A DNA stretch of 64,000 bases from Metabacillus endolithicus. Lineage in GTDB: Bacteria; Bacillota; Bacilli; Bacillales; Bacillaceae. Made by a program: the position numbers and the translations under genes. The stretch spans positions 62,001 to 126,000 of the forward strand of contig NZ_CP095550.1 in the NCBI RefSeq assembly GCF_023078335.1. The letters run 5' to 3'. Positions 35,903 to 44,488 of this stretch are shown here, in pieces; positions within the stretch are counted from its first letter, which is position 1, and each line of letters starts with the position of its first letter. The notes beneath the pieces were generated by a model, which saw only the letters and a program-made list of their open reading frames with translations, had not been told where the DNA came from and ran no database searches.

Positions 35903-36078
35903 TCTCATCTCACCTTTCTCTTCTTATCTCAACTTAAATCCACTAACAAATAACAATATTCTTTAAAGTGGGCAGAAATTCCTTCATAATACATTCTCCA
36001 CTATTTGTTTTATATCACTTTTAAAGGAACGTGCTTTTATGGTGATATAACACAGTTTCTAACTAAAGAACTTAAAAC

Positions 36079-36552
36079 TCAATCAATCTCGAAAGTTCTC
36101 TTGATTGATTTAATTGCATCGAAATGCATCCCTTCATGATATAAACAAAAACTAAGAAACTCTTCTACAGTTGTTAATTCCATACCTGTTGAAGTTACAT
36201 AGGGTTTCCCAAATGATTTTTTTAATTGACTTTCTAACGTTTGCTCTACTCTTATCACTTGGTTTGTTAATAATTGAATTAATTCATGTATATCTGGTAC
36301 AGCTGCATCCCAATGCTCTGGATTCGTTCCTAGACCAAAGTAATTTTTAAAATTTCTTGGAATCAACATTTTATCTTCAAAATTCCGAAATGCGAAGTTT
36401 TCTTGAACAACATATATGTGACCTAAATTCCATTTAATGTTATTGTTAAATCCTTTCGGTATACAATGTGAACTTTCATTATTAACACCATCAACATGAG
36501 ATAAAGTCTGATTTCTAACAAAACGTAATTGTTTGAAAAGATAACTCTTCAT
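36079..36552 (-). CDS. DinB-family putative metal-dependent hydrolase
   Basis: A 157-residue four-helix bundle protein. The three metal ligands are visible: NLGHIYV near residue 48, and HEGMHFD near residue 145. DinB proteins include bacillithiol transferases and thiol-dependent enzymes. GGAGG lies eight bases before the ATG at 36552. It lies just after the HPP protein gene, with which it may be co-transcribed (stop-to-start gap about 20 bases). Confidence 0.8.
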   Translation of the reverse strand: MKSYLFKQLRFVRNQTLSHVDGVNNESSHCIPKGFNNNIKWNLGHIYVVQENFAFRNFEDKMLIPRNFKNYFGLGTNPEHWDAAVPDIHELIQLLTNQVIRVEQTLESQLKKSFGKPYVTSTGMELTTVEEFLSFCLYHEGMHFDAIKSIKRTFEID

Positions 36553-36573
36553 AACTGATCCCTCCAAAATATT

Positions 36574-37122
36574 TCAATACCAAAAAGTCGGATATTCGCG
36601 GTCGCTTCGGAAATTATTAATAATTAATGCAAAAAACACAATGATTAAGGCCCCAATTAAAACTGGTGAAACTAAATAACTCCAAGTATAAGCACCAAGG
36701 ATAACAACAAGTGGATCAGCTCCTGCTGGCGGATGGGTCGTTTTAGTCATCATCATTAGTGCTATCGATAAACCTACCGCTAATCCAATAACCCAGGCTT
36801 CATTCCCGAATAGATGAAAACAAATTAAGCCGACAAGAGTTGATACAAGATGTCCTCCAATAATATTCCGTGGCTGTGATAACGGAGCATTCCAAGCACC
36901 GAATGCAAGAACACAACTTGCACCAAATGGCGCCATTAACCAAGCAGTTGAAGTCATGTTAGTTAAGATAACTAAAGTAAATATTGTTAAAAATCCCCCT
37001 ATAAGGCCAGTAAAAGCATCCTTACTATTTACTTTTAATGGACTTCTTCCTTTTCCTTTCATTTTAGATAATAGGTGAATAGAATAATGACCTTTAGGTA
37101 CTGTGACTGATTTAGTTTCCAT
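36574..37122 (-). CDS. HPP-family membrane protein
   Basis: A 182-residue integral membrane protein with four hydrophobic segments and the signature THPPAGADPL near residue 133. Members in plants and cyanobacteria transport nitrite, but the bacterial role is not settled. It is preceded on the minus strand by an 11-bp inverted repeat (37162-37202) and a CGNR regulator gene, and followed by a DinB gene. Confidence 0.85.
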   Translation of the reverse strand: METKSVTVPKGHYSIHLLSKMKGKGRSPLKVNSKDAFTGLIGGFLTIFTLVILTNMTSTAWLMAPFGASCVLAFGAWNAPLSQPRNIIGGHLVSTLVGLICFHLFGNEAWVIGLAVGLSIALMMMTKTTHPPAGADPLVVILGAYTWSYLVSPVLIGALIIVFFALIINNFRSDREYPTFWY

Positions 37123-37161
37123 GTTTTCCCTCCCTTTTTTATTTCCTTTAATTTACACCAA

Positions 37162-37202
37162 TCAAACTAACCTGTCAAATTTATATTTAAGGGTTAGTTT
37201 GA
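37162..37202. promoter_or_regulatory. Long inverted repeat between CGNR and HPP genes
   Basis: TCAAACTAACC (37162-37172) and GGTTAGTTTGA (37192-37202), perfect 11-bp arms 19 bases apart, 40 bases upstream of the HPP gene. A good candidate operator for the CGNR-type regulator encoded next to it. Confidence 0.6.
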
Positions 37203-37216
37203 CTCAGAATAAAAAA

Positions 37217-37242
37217 GAGATCTACCTTTAGAGGGAGATCTC
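37217..37242 (-). terminator. Terminator overlapping the end of the CGNR gene
   Basis: GAGATCT and AGATCTC arms with an inner partial stem; on the minus strand TTTTTTATT follows. It includes the CGNR stop codon, so HPP must have its own promoter. Confidence 0.75.
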
Positions 37243-37831
37243 ATAAATTATTTTCATGTTTTTGTTGAAATCGTTTAACTTTTTTTCTATTACCGCAAAT
37301 TTTCATTGAACACCATTTACGTCTTCCGGATTGATCTATAAATAAAAGCACACATTCTTCGTTAGCACATCTTTTCATCTTATTTAACTCATTTTGCTCA
37401 ATTAAGGTCAAAACGTCGAAAGAAATGAAAGATATAATAATGTCGTCTATTTCTCCCATTGGACAAGGAATTAGAGATTCGTTCACAAGTTTATAGGTAA
37501 AAGGTGCTTTTTCAATTTTTTTCTCTAAATAAGATACGAAGTCTCCCGATATTATCCCCTTATCAGCTATCACTTCAAAGTTTTCTCTTAAAATGTCTCG
37601 CATATTTCTAATTGCGGATAACACTTTTTTCTTTTCATCATTTATCTTTATAAAAAGCTCATCTTGCAAAAAAGAATGAGTTGTATTGACTTTTAAAGTG
37701 TGAATCCATTCAATTAAGTCTTGTTCAGATAGTAATAAATCTAGACGGTTTCCATGTCTTATAACTTCTGTGTTTACTAGATCAAGCGACAGATTACCTG
37801 ATATTAAAGGGTATTTATTTTGGTTCGTCAT
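37241..37831 (-). CDS. CGNR zinc-finger (ABATE) regulator
   Basis: A 196-residue protein. The N-terminal ABATE domain (SGNLSLDLVNTEVIRHGNRLDLL, core LSLDLVNTE) is followed by the C-terminal zinc-binding CGNR module: CANEECVLLFIDQSGRRKWCSMKICGNRKKVKRFQ, with Cys pairs and CGNR (quoted here as the motif core WCSMKICGNRKKV). Such proteins are stress-linked transcription factors. Its terminator overlaps its stop. The inverted repeat just downstream, before HPP, may be its binding site. Confidence 0.88.
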   Translation of the reverse strand: MTNQNKYPLISGNLSLDLVNTEVIRHGNRLDLLLSEQDLIEWIHTLKVNTTHSFLQDELFIKINDEKKKVLSAIRNMRDILRENFEVIADKGIISGDFVSYLEKKIEKAPFTYKLVNESLIPCPMGEIDDIIISFISFDVLTLIEQNELNKMKRCANEECVLLFIDQSGRRKWCSMKICGNRKKVKRFQQKHENNL

Positions 37832-37968
37832 TAATTCATTCTCCTAATTTTAGTTCATCTATTTTACTAACTTAGTATCATTATACTAAAAGTATAGGTG
37901 CTAACATTGAATGTAAAAAATAACTCAAGTTTATGTTTTTTAAATTGATTATTAAAGTAAAGCATACG

Positions 37969-38706
37969 TTAAGAGATTGTTTCCTTTTCTTCTTTTGTCA
38001 GCCAATTTTCAAAAAACTCCTCATTTATTTCTTTAATAACATTTACAGTTCCACCCAATAAATCACTATTTGATTCTATTTCTGTCTGATAAAGTTTGTA
38101 CATATTTTCATTTTCTAAAGAGTCAACGAGATAATATATTGATTCACCCGTACTATCCCATTTAACACCGTAAACGTCCTTAAATATAAACGATCCTCCA
38201 GGTGCTTGCTTACTCTCGTCCAATTCAAAATGATATAAATTTATCCTTGCTGAATCGTTGTATCCACCAATAAATGCAATTAAATTTTTGTTAGGTGCCC
38301 ACGCCATACCAAAAGGTGATTGGTAGCCATCATAATCATATTGATAACCAATATCTTCGGATAAATTAACTTTTTCACCTGTTTCTAAATTTACAGCAAA
38401 AATTTTAATCCCATCATCCATTACAACATCATATGCTAAAAAACGTTTATCATAAGAAAGATGAAAACTATGAATGCTACTATAATTATCTGGGAGTGTT
38501 ACCTCGAAAACATTATTTTTCGCATCTATTATTAACTCACCATCTACTATTGATAGCTTGTTATCACCTATTTCATGGATATCCTTTGATTCTTCAACTA
38601 AAAGGATATCAGGATTAGAATAGTACATTATTTCACTATGAGAACAACCTATTATTATCAAAATAAATATATTAAATAATGTACAAAACTTTATATTATT
38701 CCTCAC
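37969..38706 (-). CDS. Lipoprotein with beta-propeller-like repeats
   Basis: A 245-residue secreted lipoprotein (lipobox IIIGC, Cys21). The mature part shows TolB/WD40-like repeats: FHLSYDKRFLAYDV, FGMAWAPNKNLIAFIGGY and YGVKWDSTGESIYYLVD, each of which looks like one blade. Only three or so blades are visible, fewer than a closed propeller needs, so it may oligomerise or fold differently. Function unknown. Confidence 0.75.
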   Translation of the reverse strand: MRNNIKFCTLFNIFILIIIGCSHSEIMYYSNPDILLVEESKDIHEIGDNKLSIVDGELIIDAKNNVFEVTLPDNYSSIHSFHLSYDKRFLAYDVVMDDGIKIFAVNLETGEKVNLSEDIGYQYDYDGYQSPFGMAWAPNKNLIAFIGGYNDSARINLYHFELDESKQAPGGSFIFKDVYGVKWDSTGESIYYLVDSLENENMYKLYQTEIESNSDLLGGTVNVIKEINEEFFENWLTKEEKETIS

Positions 38707-38945
38707 TTCGCCTCCTCCAATCTCATGCTTAAATTTTTCTTTAACACTTCACTTCCTAATTTTAGCATTTTATCATTCTTGATGTCGCACAATCTGTGTT
38801 CACTTTTGTATTATGGTAAGATATAACAAATAAAATATATTTTAACCTATTAATCATTAGAAAATTTCAAAAGTTCTTAATGGATACCTTTTTACTGGTG
38901 TGGAAATAGTTAAAGGAAGTTTTGCTAGAAAGGGATGTATATAAT

Positions 38946-39599
38946 ATGAAAAAACTTAAAAAAATTCTTTTTTTCAACACTACTCTGCTATTGGCAGGTC
39001 TCCTACTCATTGGTTGTTCTGATGAGAAGAACACAGTGTCAAATACAGATACTACAGATAAGAAATCTACTATAGAAACAAACTCCTCAACAGAGTCGGA
39101 AAACTCTCATACAGAAGAAAACTATAATGATACATTATCTGAAACTATTAAAAATGAGAAATTTAGAGCCGATTCTGTAAATGAAGAAGATGAGTTATAC
39201 AAAGATTCTTCATACAAAGAAAGTGAAAGTACTGTATCTGATGTAAAAGAAAGTCAGGAAGATACAAATCTTAACGAAAATGGAGATCAAGAAAAAGAAA
39301 AAGAAAACAACTCTAGTACACAAAGTAAAAATCAGCAAATTCATGATTCTGCAACAGCTGAAGAGAAACAAAAGGCTGTTTCTTTAGTTAAAAGTTATTT
39401 ACGTGATAGAGGTGAATTAGAGGAAGATGAAAATCACTTTGTAGAATATGATGGAATGATTAACGAATACATAATTGTAAGGTATTCTACCCTTTTATCA
39501 GGTCATTCTTCAACCAACGGACGATATGCAGTAGATTTAATGAAGGATGAAGTCAAAGACATAACCTCTATTGATGATCTTGATAAATTATTTAATTAA
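38946..39599 (+). CDS. Acidic, Ser/Glu-rich lipoprotein
   Basis: A 217-residue lipoprotein with signal peptide and lipobox LLIGC (Cys25). Residues 27-140 are low-complexity and acidic (Ser, Glu, Asp, Thr, Asn), likely an unstructured linker; the last 75 residues (AEEKQKAVSLVKSYLRDRGE to the end) form a small folded domain. I use the ATG at 38946. The domain architecture resembles other Bacillus surface lipoproteins; function unknown. Confidence 0.72.
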   Translation: MKKLKKILFFNTTLLLAGLLLIGCSDEKNTVSNTDTTDKKSTIETNSSTESENSHTEENYNDTLSETIKNEKFRADSVNEEDELYKDSSYKESESTVSDVKESQEDTNLNENGDQEKEKENNSSTQSKNQQIHDSATAEEKQKAVSLVKSYLRDRGELEEDENHFVEYDGMINEYIIVRYSTLLSGHSSTNGRYAVDLMKDEVKDITSIDDLDKLFN

Positions 39600-39630
39600 T
39601 TAAATATCTCCCGAAAAAATATTTATCATA

Positions 39631-39666
39631 GGTAAAGGGGCTGTTTAAAAATGCAGCTCCTTTACC
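39631..39666. terminator. Bidirectional terminator
   Basis: GGTAAAGGGGCTG (39631-39643) pairs with CAGCTCCTTTACC (39654-39666) with one mismatch. It lies between convergent genes. Confidence 0.75.
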
Positions 39667-39689
39667 TATTCTTTAAGGATTTAAATTGC

Positions 39690-40572
39690 TTATTTATCTT
39701 CTACAACGGCTCCTAGAACAATGGCCTTTGCGTAAGGTTGGTTTTGTAATTTTTTTAGCTCTTCTGTAGATCCAGTTACAACCACACCAATGACTTTAAC
39801 ATCCTTTGGTGAAGGCTCCTTTTTTCCTTGACGTAGGAAGTCATATATTCTTTTATATTCGTTTTTATACTTTTTACTCATTTCCAATCCACTTTTTAAG
39901 GCAAGTATAAAATCTTTCTCTGTTCCATTACCAAACTCAATATCTCCCTTTTGTGCATCAAAACCATATACGTAATGAGCAGCTTCAGGCATATCTATTT
40001 CATTAAGATACTTTAGATTGTCGTTAGTATCCACCCAATACCAAACAGGTGAAACCTGTTCTGGCAGCATCTTTTTAATTTCTGCAATAGTGTAGTTTTT
40101 ATCGAAGGAAATAGCCATCTCAGCATATTTATTTGGATGCTTTTCCAAAAGAGGTATATCATTTAAGTAATATTCATAAGTAACTTTTGGGTGGTAAAAC
40201 TGCATTTCTCTTTGCATTGTGTCAGTATGATAGATATGTCTATTACTTGGCTCTTCTTCACCTTCACTAAATTCGAATTGGTTACGACTACTAATTCGAC
40301 TATAACTATTTAAAAAACTATATTCATACACCTCTTCTCCCTATAACATTGGGATACCCTCAATTATTTTAATAGCCTTATATTCTACTTCTCCACCAAA
40401 TAACCCACTTCTATTAACATCTCCTGACAATTGATGATTAGGACGTGTTATTTGATCAATCATTGCTATATCTCGTCCCATGTTATCAGCACCTCGATAT
40501 GTTAATTGTAAAATCCCAATAAGAATAATAGGAACTAGAATAATTGTTACTACGATGGAAATGATGACCTGC
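39690..40572 (-). pseudogene. Anti-sigma factor with an internal stop codon
   Basis: The minus strand reads, in one frame, KKAKKRTIIKQVIISIVVTI (basic, then a membrane helix), TYRGADNMGRDIAM, SGDVNRSGLFGGEVEYKAI, KIIEGIPML, then TAG at about 40343, then GEEVYEYSFLN and the 200-residue sigma-regulator C-terminal domain (EIKKMLPEQVSPVWYWVDTN, KVIGVVVTGSTEELKKLQ). The first part has no own start: it is fused to the remains of the sigma gene. So both ends of the locus are damaged. Confidence 0.82.
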
Positions 40573-40791
40573 TTAATAATCGTCCTCTTCTTTGCCTTTT
40601 TTATTTAGCGCCACTCTATATAACCATGAGTTTAGCTTAGTTGCTTCAATTTCTCCTATGTACGATAAGGCTTTAATCATTGTGTCTTGGATTACATCAT
40701 GTGAATCAGCTTCATTAACCCCAAGTTTAAGTAAATATCGATAAAGCATCTTCATTTTTTCTTTTAGCAAATCCTCAAACTCATATTTCAT
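40573..40791 (-). pseudogene. Truncated ECF sigma factor gene
   Basis: Seventy-two residues remain: FEDLLKEKMKMLYRYLLKLG, ADSHDVIQDTMIKALSYIG and KLNSWLYRVALNK are region 2 of an ECF sigma factor. The sequence then runs directly into the anti-sigma juxtamembrane segment, with no region 4. A deletion of roughly 0.4 kb joined the two genes. A short product ending KKGKEEDDY could still be made but would not recognise -35 elements. Confidence 0.82.
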
Positions 40792-40974
40792 CTCTTCCTC
40801 CTTTCCATTTTATAAACGTATAAAAGGATAAAAATGTATACAAAAATTCTAAAATTTTATTTAGCTTACGAACTAATTATTTTTACGTTCTCTTTACAGC
40901 ACATTTATCTTATGTTAAAAATATTTTTCTGAAGAAACCAACCTTCTCCAACCTACCTAACTTTAACAATGAAA

Positions 40975-41004
40975 AAACGCAAATGTTATTACACATTTGC
41001 GTTT
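40975..41004. terminator. Terminator
   Basis: AAACGCAAATG (40975-40985) pairs perfectly with CATTTGCGTTT (40994-41004); T-rich on both strands. The remainder of the 40792-41123 gap holds no credible gene. Confidence 0.78.
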
Positions 41005-41123
41005 TGTTTGTTTAATAATCATTTTTTTTAGTCTTGAATTGTGTATGCAGCATAATTAGAAGTAAGATTTTTAGTACTTTTTGTTTTAAGTAGTCGTACT
41101 ACTAAGTAATCATCTCTTACCTT

Positions 41124-41275
41124 TTAATTCTAAAAGTATAGGTGCTATATTAAATAGGATCGAAAAAATTGTCAAAAAGCATAATGCCTATTCCATACCA
41201 GGTACAACATCTCCTAAAGCTGACCAATCTTCCACTCTTACCCACCGAGATACAAGACTATATAGCGCCTGATTG
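41124..41275 (-). pseudogene. Degraded fragment of the small membrane protein at 24.5 kb
   Basis: The DNA follows the end of the gene at 24530-24820 almost base by base: TTCTAAAAGTATAGGTGC, then a segment matching TTGTCAAAAAGCATAATGCC, GGTACAACATC, GACCAATC and GATACAAG. Several substitutions and shifts break the frame, and the 5' part is gone. It is a dead partial copy. The same 16-base string CTAAAAGTATAGGTGC also occurs alone near 37885. Confidence 0.8.
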
Positions 41276-41295
41276 CTGAATATAGAAATCGACCT

Positions 41296-41901
41296 TTAAG
41301 TGAAAAACTCCTTTGTTACTTTGGACTGTTCCCACTCTTCTCTTAATAGTCCCATTCTGATAGAGTCATAATATTCTCCATCATAGTAACGACATTTTCT
41401 AAGTCTAGCTTCCAATGTCATTCCTAGCTTTTCTCCTACTTTCACCATTCTATAATTGCCCGACCATGTGGTGAATCCTACTCTTACTAAGGGTAAAGAG
41501 TAAAATAAATGATTAATCCATAACTTAAAGGCTCTAGTTCCATATCCTCCACTCCAATATTTTGGATCATATATGCCTATACCCATTTCAAGCCAATTTG
41601 AAGGTTTATGTTCCCAATAATAACTAACTGTCCCGATAATGTTATCGTTAACTTCTATAATCCAGTAATCATCTTGATTAACAAGGTTATCTTGATTAGT
41701 TAAATACTTCTCATAGGTAATTTCCTTATGTTCAAAATAAGGAGCATCCCACTTCTTCCATTCAGGTGACTCTTCTTTATAGGTTAACTCCCAAAGAGCA
41801 TATAAATCATTAGTCGTTACAGGTCTTATCATTAAATCTAAATCACGATACATATAAACATGAACCTCTCTTTCACTAATCACTAAATCACATTCTCTCA
41901 T
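41296..41901 (-). CDS. GNAT acetyltransferase
   Basis: A protein of up to 201 residues; an internal ATG (MYRDLDLMIRPV) is a possible start and would give about 185. It has the typical IRPVTTNDLYALWEL opening, motif A YDPKYWSGGYGTRAFKLW and SGNYRMVKVGEKLGMTLEARLRK. This is the YdaF/RimL-like subgroup with a Gly-Gly-Tyr-Gly acetyl-CoA loop. Substrate unknown. Confidence 0.83.
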   Translation of the reverse strand: MRECDLVISEREVHVYMYRDLDLMIRPVTTNDLYALWELTYKEESPEWKKWDAPYFEHKEITYEKYLTNQDNLVNQDDYWIIEVNDNIIGTVSYYWEHKPSNWLEMGIGIYDPKYWSGGYGTRAFKLWINHLFYSLPLVRVGFTTWSGNYRMVKVGEKLGMTLEARLRKCRYYDGEYYDSIRMGLLREEWEQSKVTKEFFT

Positions 41902-42002
41902 TTCCAGGAAAGCACTCTTTATAGATATCCCTTCTTCTACTATCCTGCTTCATTCGTTTAAGTGTAACATCTCTCAAATAGGTTTTAATCAGAATTTTTA
42001 CT

Positions 42003-42030
42003 CTTACTTATTCAAGAATGGCGCTTCTAT
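42003..42030. repeat. Dispersed hairpin repeat, family 2, copy 2
   Basis: CTTACTTATTCAAGAATGGC followed by GCTTCTATTGTGG matches the copy at 43765 (TTGTTCCAGAAAGGCGCTTC). Upstream, 41945-41970, CTGCTTCATTCGTTTAAGTG matches text near 25384 and 26060. Confidence 0.5.
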
Positions 42031-42054
42031 TGTGGAAAATAGTTATTTTTCTCA

Positions 42055-42237
42055 TCATTCTTTAAGATTTTTATAAAAGTCTTGCAGAATAGGTTCTATA
42101 TTTGGCTCTGTAAAGTAATATGTATCATTAATTTGATTAGATGAAAATGAATAAGTTTCATTTCCTTGATAGAGAGAGACATTATATAAATAACCCGTCT
42201 TATCCTCTTGCTTCACATATGGAATGAATTTTTCCAT
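42055..42237 (-). CDS. Short hypothetical ORF, possibly a gene remnant
   Basis: Sixty residues, beta-like (TGYLYNVSLYQGNETYSFSS, then IEPILQDFYKNLKE). The ATG has only a weak purine stretch (AAGAGAT) in front. It could be a small intracellular protein or the end of a larger lost gene. No family recognised. Confidence 0.35.
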   Translation of the reverse strand: MEKFIPYVKQEDKTGYLYNVSLYQGNETYSFSSNQINDTYYFTEPNIEPILQDFYKNLKE

Positions 42238-42391
42238 ATATCTCTTAATAATTTCATTAGTTCATTTGAGGTTATATTTAACTTAATGTGAAAGTCCGTT
42301 TTTGTACCACGCAATTTTCGCCAATACCACAACTGAAACACCTTCTATTTATTAAGCACAGGCAATCCACTAGTCAAAGAACGCTTTAATA

Positions 42392-42895
42392 TTATTTAAT
42401 AAACTCCTTTTCAGGAAGTCCTAATATGTCCGTGTTTTTAGGTATGTAGCCAAAAAGACGTAGCATCGCTACAATTTGTCCTTTATGATGAAATTCATGC
42501 GTAATAGAATGGGTCAGTAATTGATGTGGTGTTTTTCTAACAGTTCCACTTCCATCTTTCCAAGAAAGTTCTTTTTCGATAAGATCATCAAATGTTACAG
42601 TAAATCGTTCAAATACAGCATCTACATATTTGTCTGCTTGTTGAAAATAATATTGAATATCACTTATCCTCATCTTTTCTATTGCTTCTTTTGTTAATAG
42701 TGGTGATGTTGTTTCTGAAAGTACGAAAGAACCAAGCCAAGCGTGATAACACCCTGCCACATGGACTAATGTATCCCTTATACTCTGAAAACCAAATCCA
42801 CTTTCTCTTGTAAAATCATTTTCCTTTATTTCTTTACACTGTTCTAATAAAATCTGTCTCGTTTGTTTTACCCACTCATATTCATATTTTTCCAT
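42392..42895 (-). CDS. DinB-family protein
   Basis: A 167-residue four-helix bundle with the metal-binding triad: LVHVAGCYHAWL near residue 45 and THEFHHKGQIVAMLRLFG near residue 130. GGGGGAG precedes the ATG at 42895. It is the YuaE/YfiT-like type; these are often thiol (bacillithiol) transferases or uncharacterised hydrolases. Single gene. Confidence 0.85.
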   Translation of the reverse strand: MEKYEYEWVKQTRQILLEQCKEIKENDFTRESGFGFQSIRDTLVHVAGCYHAWLGSFVLSETTSPLLTKEAIEKMRISDIQYYFQQADKYVDAVFERFTVTFDDLIEKELSWKDGSGTVRKTPHQLLTHSITHEFHHKGQIVAMLRLFGYIPKNTDILGLPEKEFIK

Positions 42896-43176
42896 AAGTT
42901 TCTCCCCCTTATAAAAATAGCAAGTAACAGAATATTCTTCCAATTATACATTAATGAATACCATCATCAATACTCTGTGGTTAACATTTTTCTTAACTAT
43001 TCTCCTTCTATAGTTCAAGAAGGAACAAACGATTTTTGTAATATTCCACTGGATTTGTTATTCCATTTTCAATGAAAAAATCCGCTTCGTTTTTAATTAA
43101 CTAAAAACCAAGTTACACCACATTTTCCATATTGGGAAATGAACCTACTTATGCGATTATCAAAAATCGCAAAAAA

Positions 43177-43204
43177 GACACGAACTCATTAAGTTCATGC
43201 CTGT
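43177..43204 (-). terminator. Terminator after the chemoreceptor remnant
   Basis: GACACGAACT pairs with AAGTTCATGCCTGTC imperfectly; on the minus strand a TTTTTT tract follows. A closely similar hairpin (also with ACACGAACT) lies at 46358-46388. Confidence 0.65.
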
Positions 43205-43217
43205 CCAATTTATATTT

Positions 43218-43623
43218 CTATTTCTCTAGCTTAAAGAACTTTATTTTATTTCTCATTTCATTTGTCATCTCACCTAAGTTAACTGCTGAGGCACTGACTT
43301 CTTCTATTGAAGCAGACATTTCCTCTGCTGATGCCGAAATTCCCTCTGCTGATGAGCAACATCTTCTGCTATTGCCCCGGTTTGATCTAATTCTTCAAGT
43401 ATGATGTCTTTTTCTTTTTGAATCTTGACTGATGATTCTTTCGTTTCTTTTATTTTAGGAGAAATACTCTCGACTGCTTTTATGATTTCCTCAAAAGATT
43501 GTATCGTCGCATTTAACTGCTCTCTTTGTAATAAAAGTTCATTATTTACATCTTCTGTCGATAAAACCATTTTACCTGTGTCTTGAGAAACTCCTCTAAT
43601 GATCGAATCAATTTTTAACTAAT
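43218..43623 (-). pseudogene. C-terminal remnant of a methyl-accepting chemotaxis protein
   Basis: The minus strand reads LKIDSIIRGVSQDTGKMVLS, ILEELDQTGAIAEDVA, and then, in a shifted frame, EGISASAEEMSASIEEVSAS and EMTNEMRNKIKFFKLEK to a stop at 43218. These are the hallmark adaptation helix and C-terminus of chemoreceptors. There is a stop in frame just upstream of LKIDS, and the receptor and signalling tip are missing. One frameshift lies near 43349. Confidence 0.85.
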
Positions 43624-43764
43624 ATTCCTATTTCTGTACATCCCAAAAATGATTCCTTCATATCTCGTTGTTTATTTAATCTACTGTTAGTTTAAATGTT
43701 ACTCTTAAAATTCGCCATTTCAGTCTAATAGATCCTCTCCAATCTAGCCTTTAAACTGAAATAA

Positions 43765-43795
43765 GCACCTTCCTTGTTCCAGAAAGGCGCTTCTA
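43765..43795. repeat. Dispersed hairpin repeat, family 2, copy 3
   Basis: AGCACCTTCCT (from 43763) pairs imperfectly with AGAAAGGCGCT across TTGTTCC. It is the best-preserved hairpin of the family. Confidence 0.5.
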
Positions 43796-43910
43796 TTATG
43801 GAATAACTACAGGCTTATATTGTGGCATATATTTACCATATACCGCAGAACAGGTGCAATATTTGATCAAAAAGGAAAAATGCTCTAATTAACACCCTAT
43901 TATGTGCTTG

Positions 43911-44291
43911 TTAATATTTCCTTGCGTAATAAACCATATTTAAAAATACGACTGATATATAAAGTGATACAATCAAAGTTAACAGATGATATGCAGAAAT
44001 ATTTAATACACCTAAATATGGATTTATAATTAAGAATAAGAAGAATATTATTCCTAACATCCAAAAATAACTTACGTAAACTCCACGTTCTCTTATTTTT
44101 TGAGCACGTTCATCTTTTGCAGCAAAATGATCTGATAAGTATGCTAAACAAAAGCTCATAATTGTAATTGAAATGAACATTAGACCTTCTGGAAATTTCC
44201 CACTTGAAATGTAAGCCCAGTTAACAAATAGAGCATTCAAAAGCATAATGACACCTAAAATTAGAAATGCTGCTTTACTATTCTTCATCAT
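43911..44291 (-). CDS. Membrane protein paired with an XRE regulator
   Basis: A 126-residue protein with four hydrophobic segments and a short charged loop (SDHFAAKDERAQKIRERG). Its start overlaps the stop of the XRE gene (ATGA, 44288-44291), so they are translated together. Many Firmicutes carry such small HTH/membrane pairs. The membrane part may sense something and titrate the regulator; no proof here. Confidence 0.75.
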   Translation of the reverse strand: MMKNSKAAFLILGVIMLLNALFVNWAYISSGKFPEGLMFISITIMSFCLAYLSDHFAAKDERAQKIRERGVYVSYFWMLGIIFFLFLIINPYLGVLNISAYHLLTLIVSLYISVVFLNMVYYARKY

Positions 44292-44488
44292 TTCTCCCCC
44301 TCATAAATAAATATTTCTTCAATTTTACAATTAAAAATATGAGCTAATTTAAATGCTAAAATTATTGATGGATTAAAACGTTCTCTTTCTATGGAAATAA
44401 TTGTTTGTCTAGAAACGTCTAATTTTTCAGCTAGCTGATCTTGTGTTAAATTATTTTTAGCACGTAAATCTTTTATCCTATTCTTCAT
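44288..44488 (-). CDS. Small XRE-family regulator
   Basis: A 66-residue helix-turn-helix protein: IKDLRAKNNLTQDQLAEKLDVSRQTIISIERERFNPS, then IFNCKIEEIFIYEGE (quoted in part). It is a paralogue of the regulator at 48447-48659 and shares its layout with a membrane partner gene. Palindromic AT-rich text with TAAAGTTAACTTTA (about 44505) in its upstream region may be its operator. Confidence 0.85.
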   Translation of the reverse strand: MKNRIKDLRAKNNLTQDQLAEKLDVSRQTIISIERERFNPSIILAFKLAHIFNCKIEEIFIYEGEK

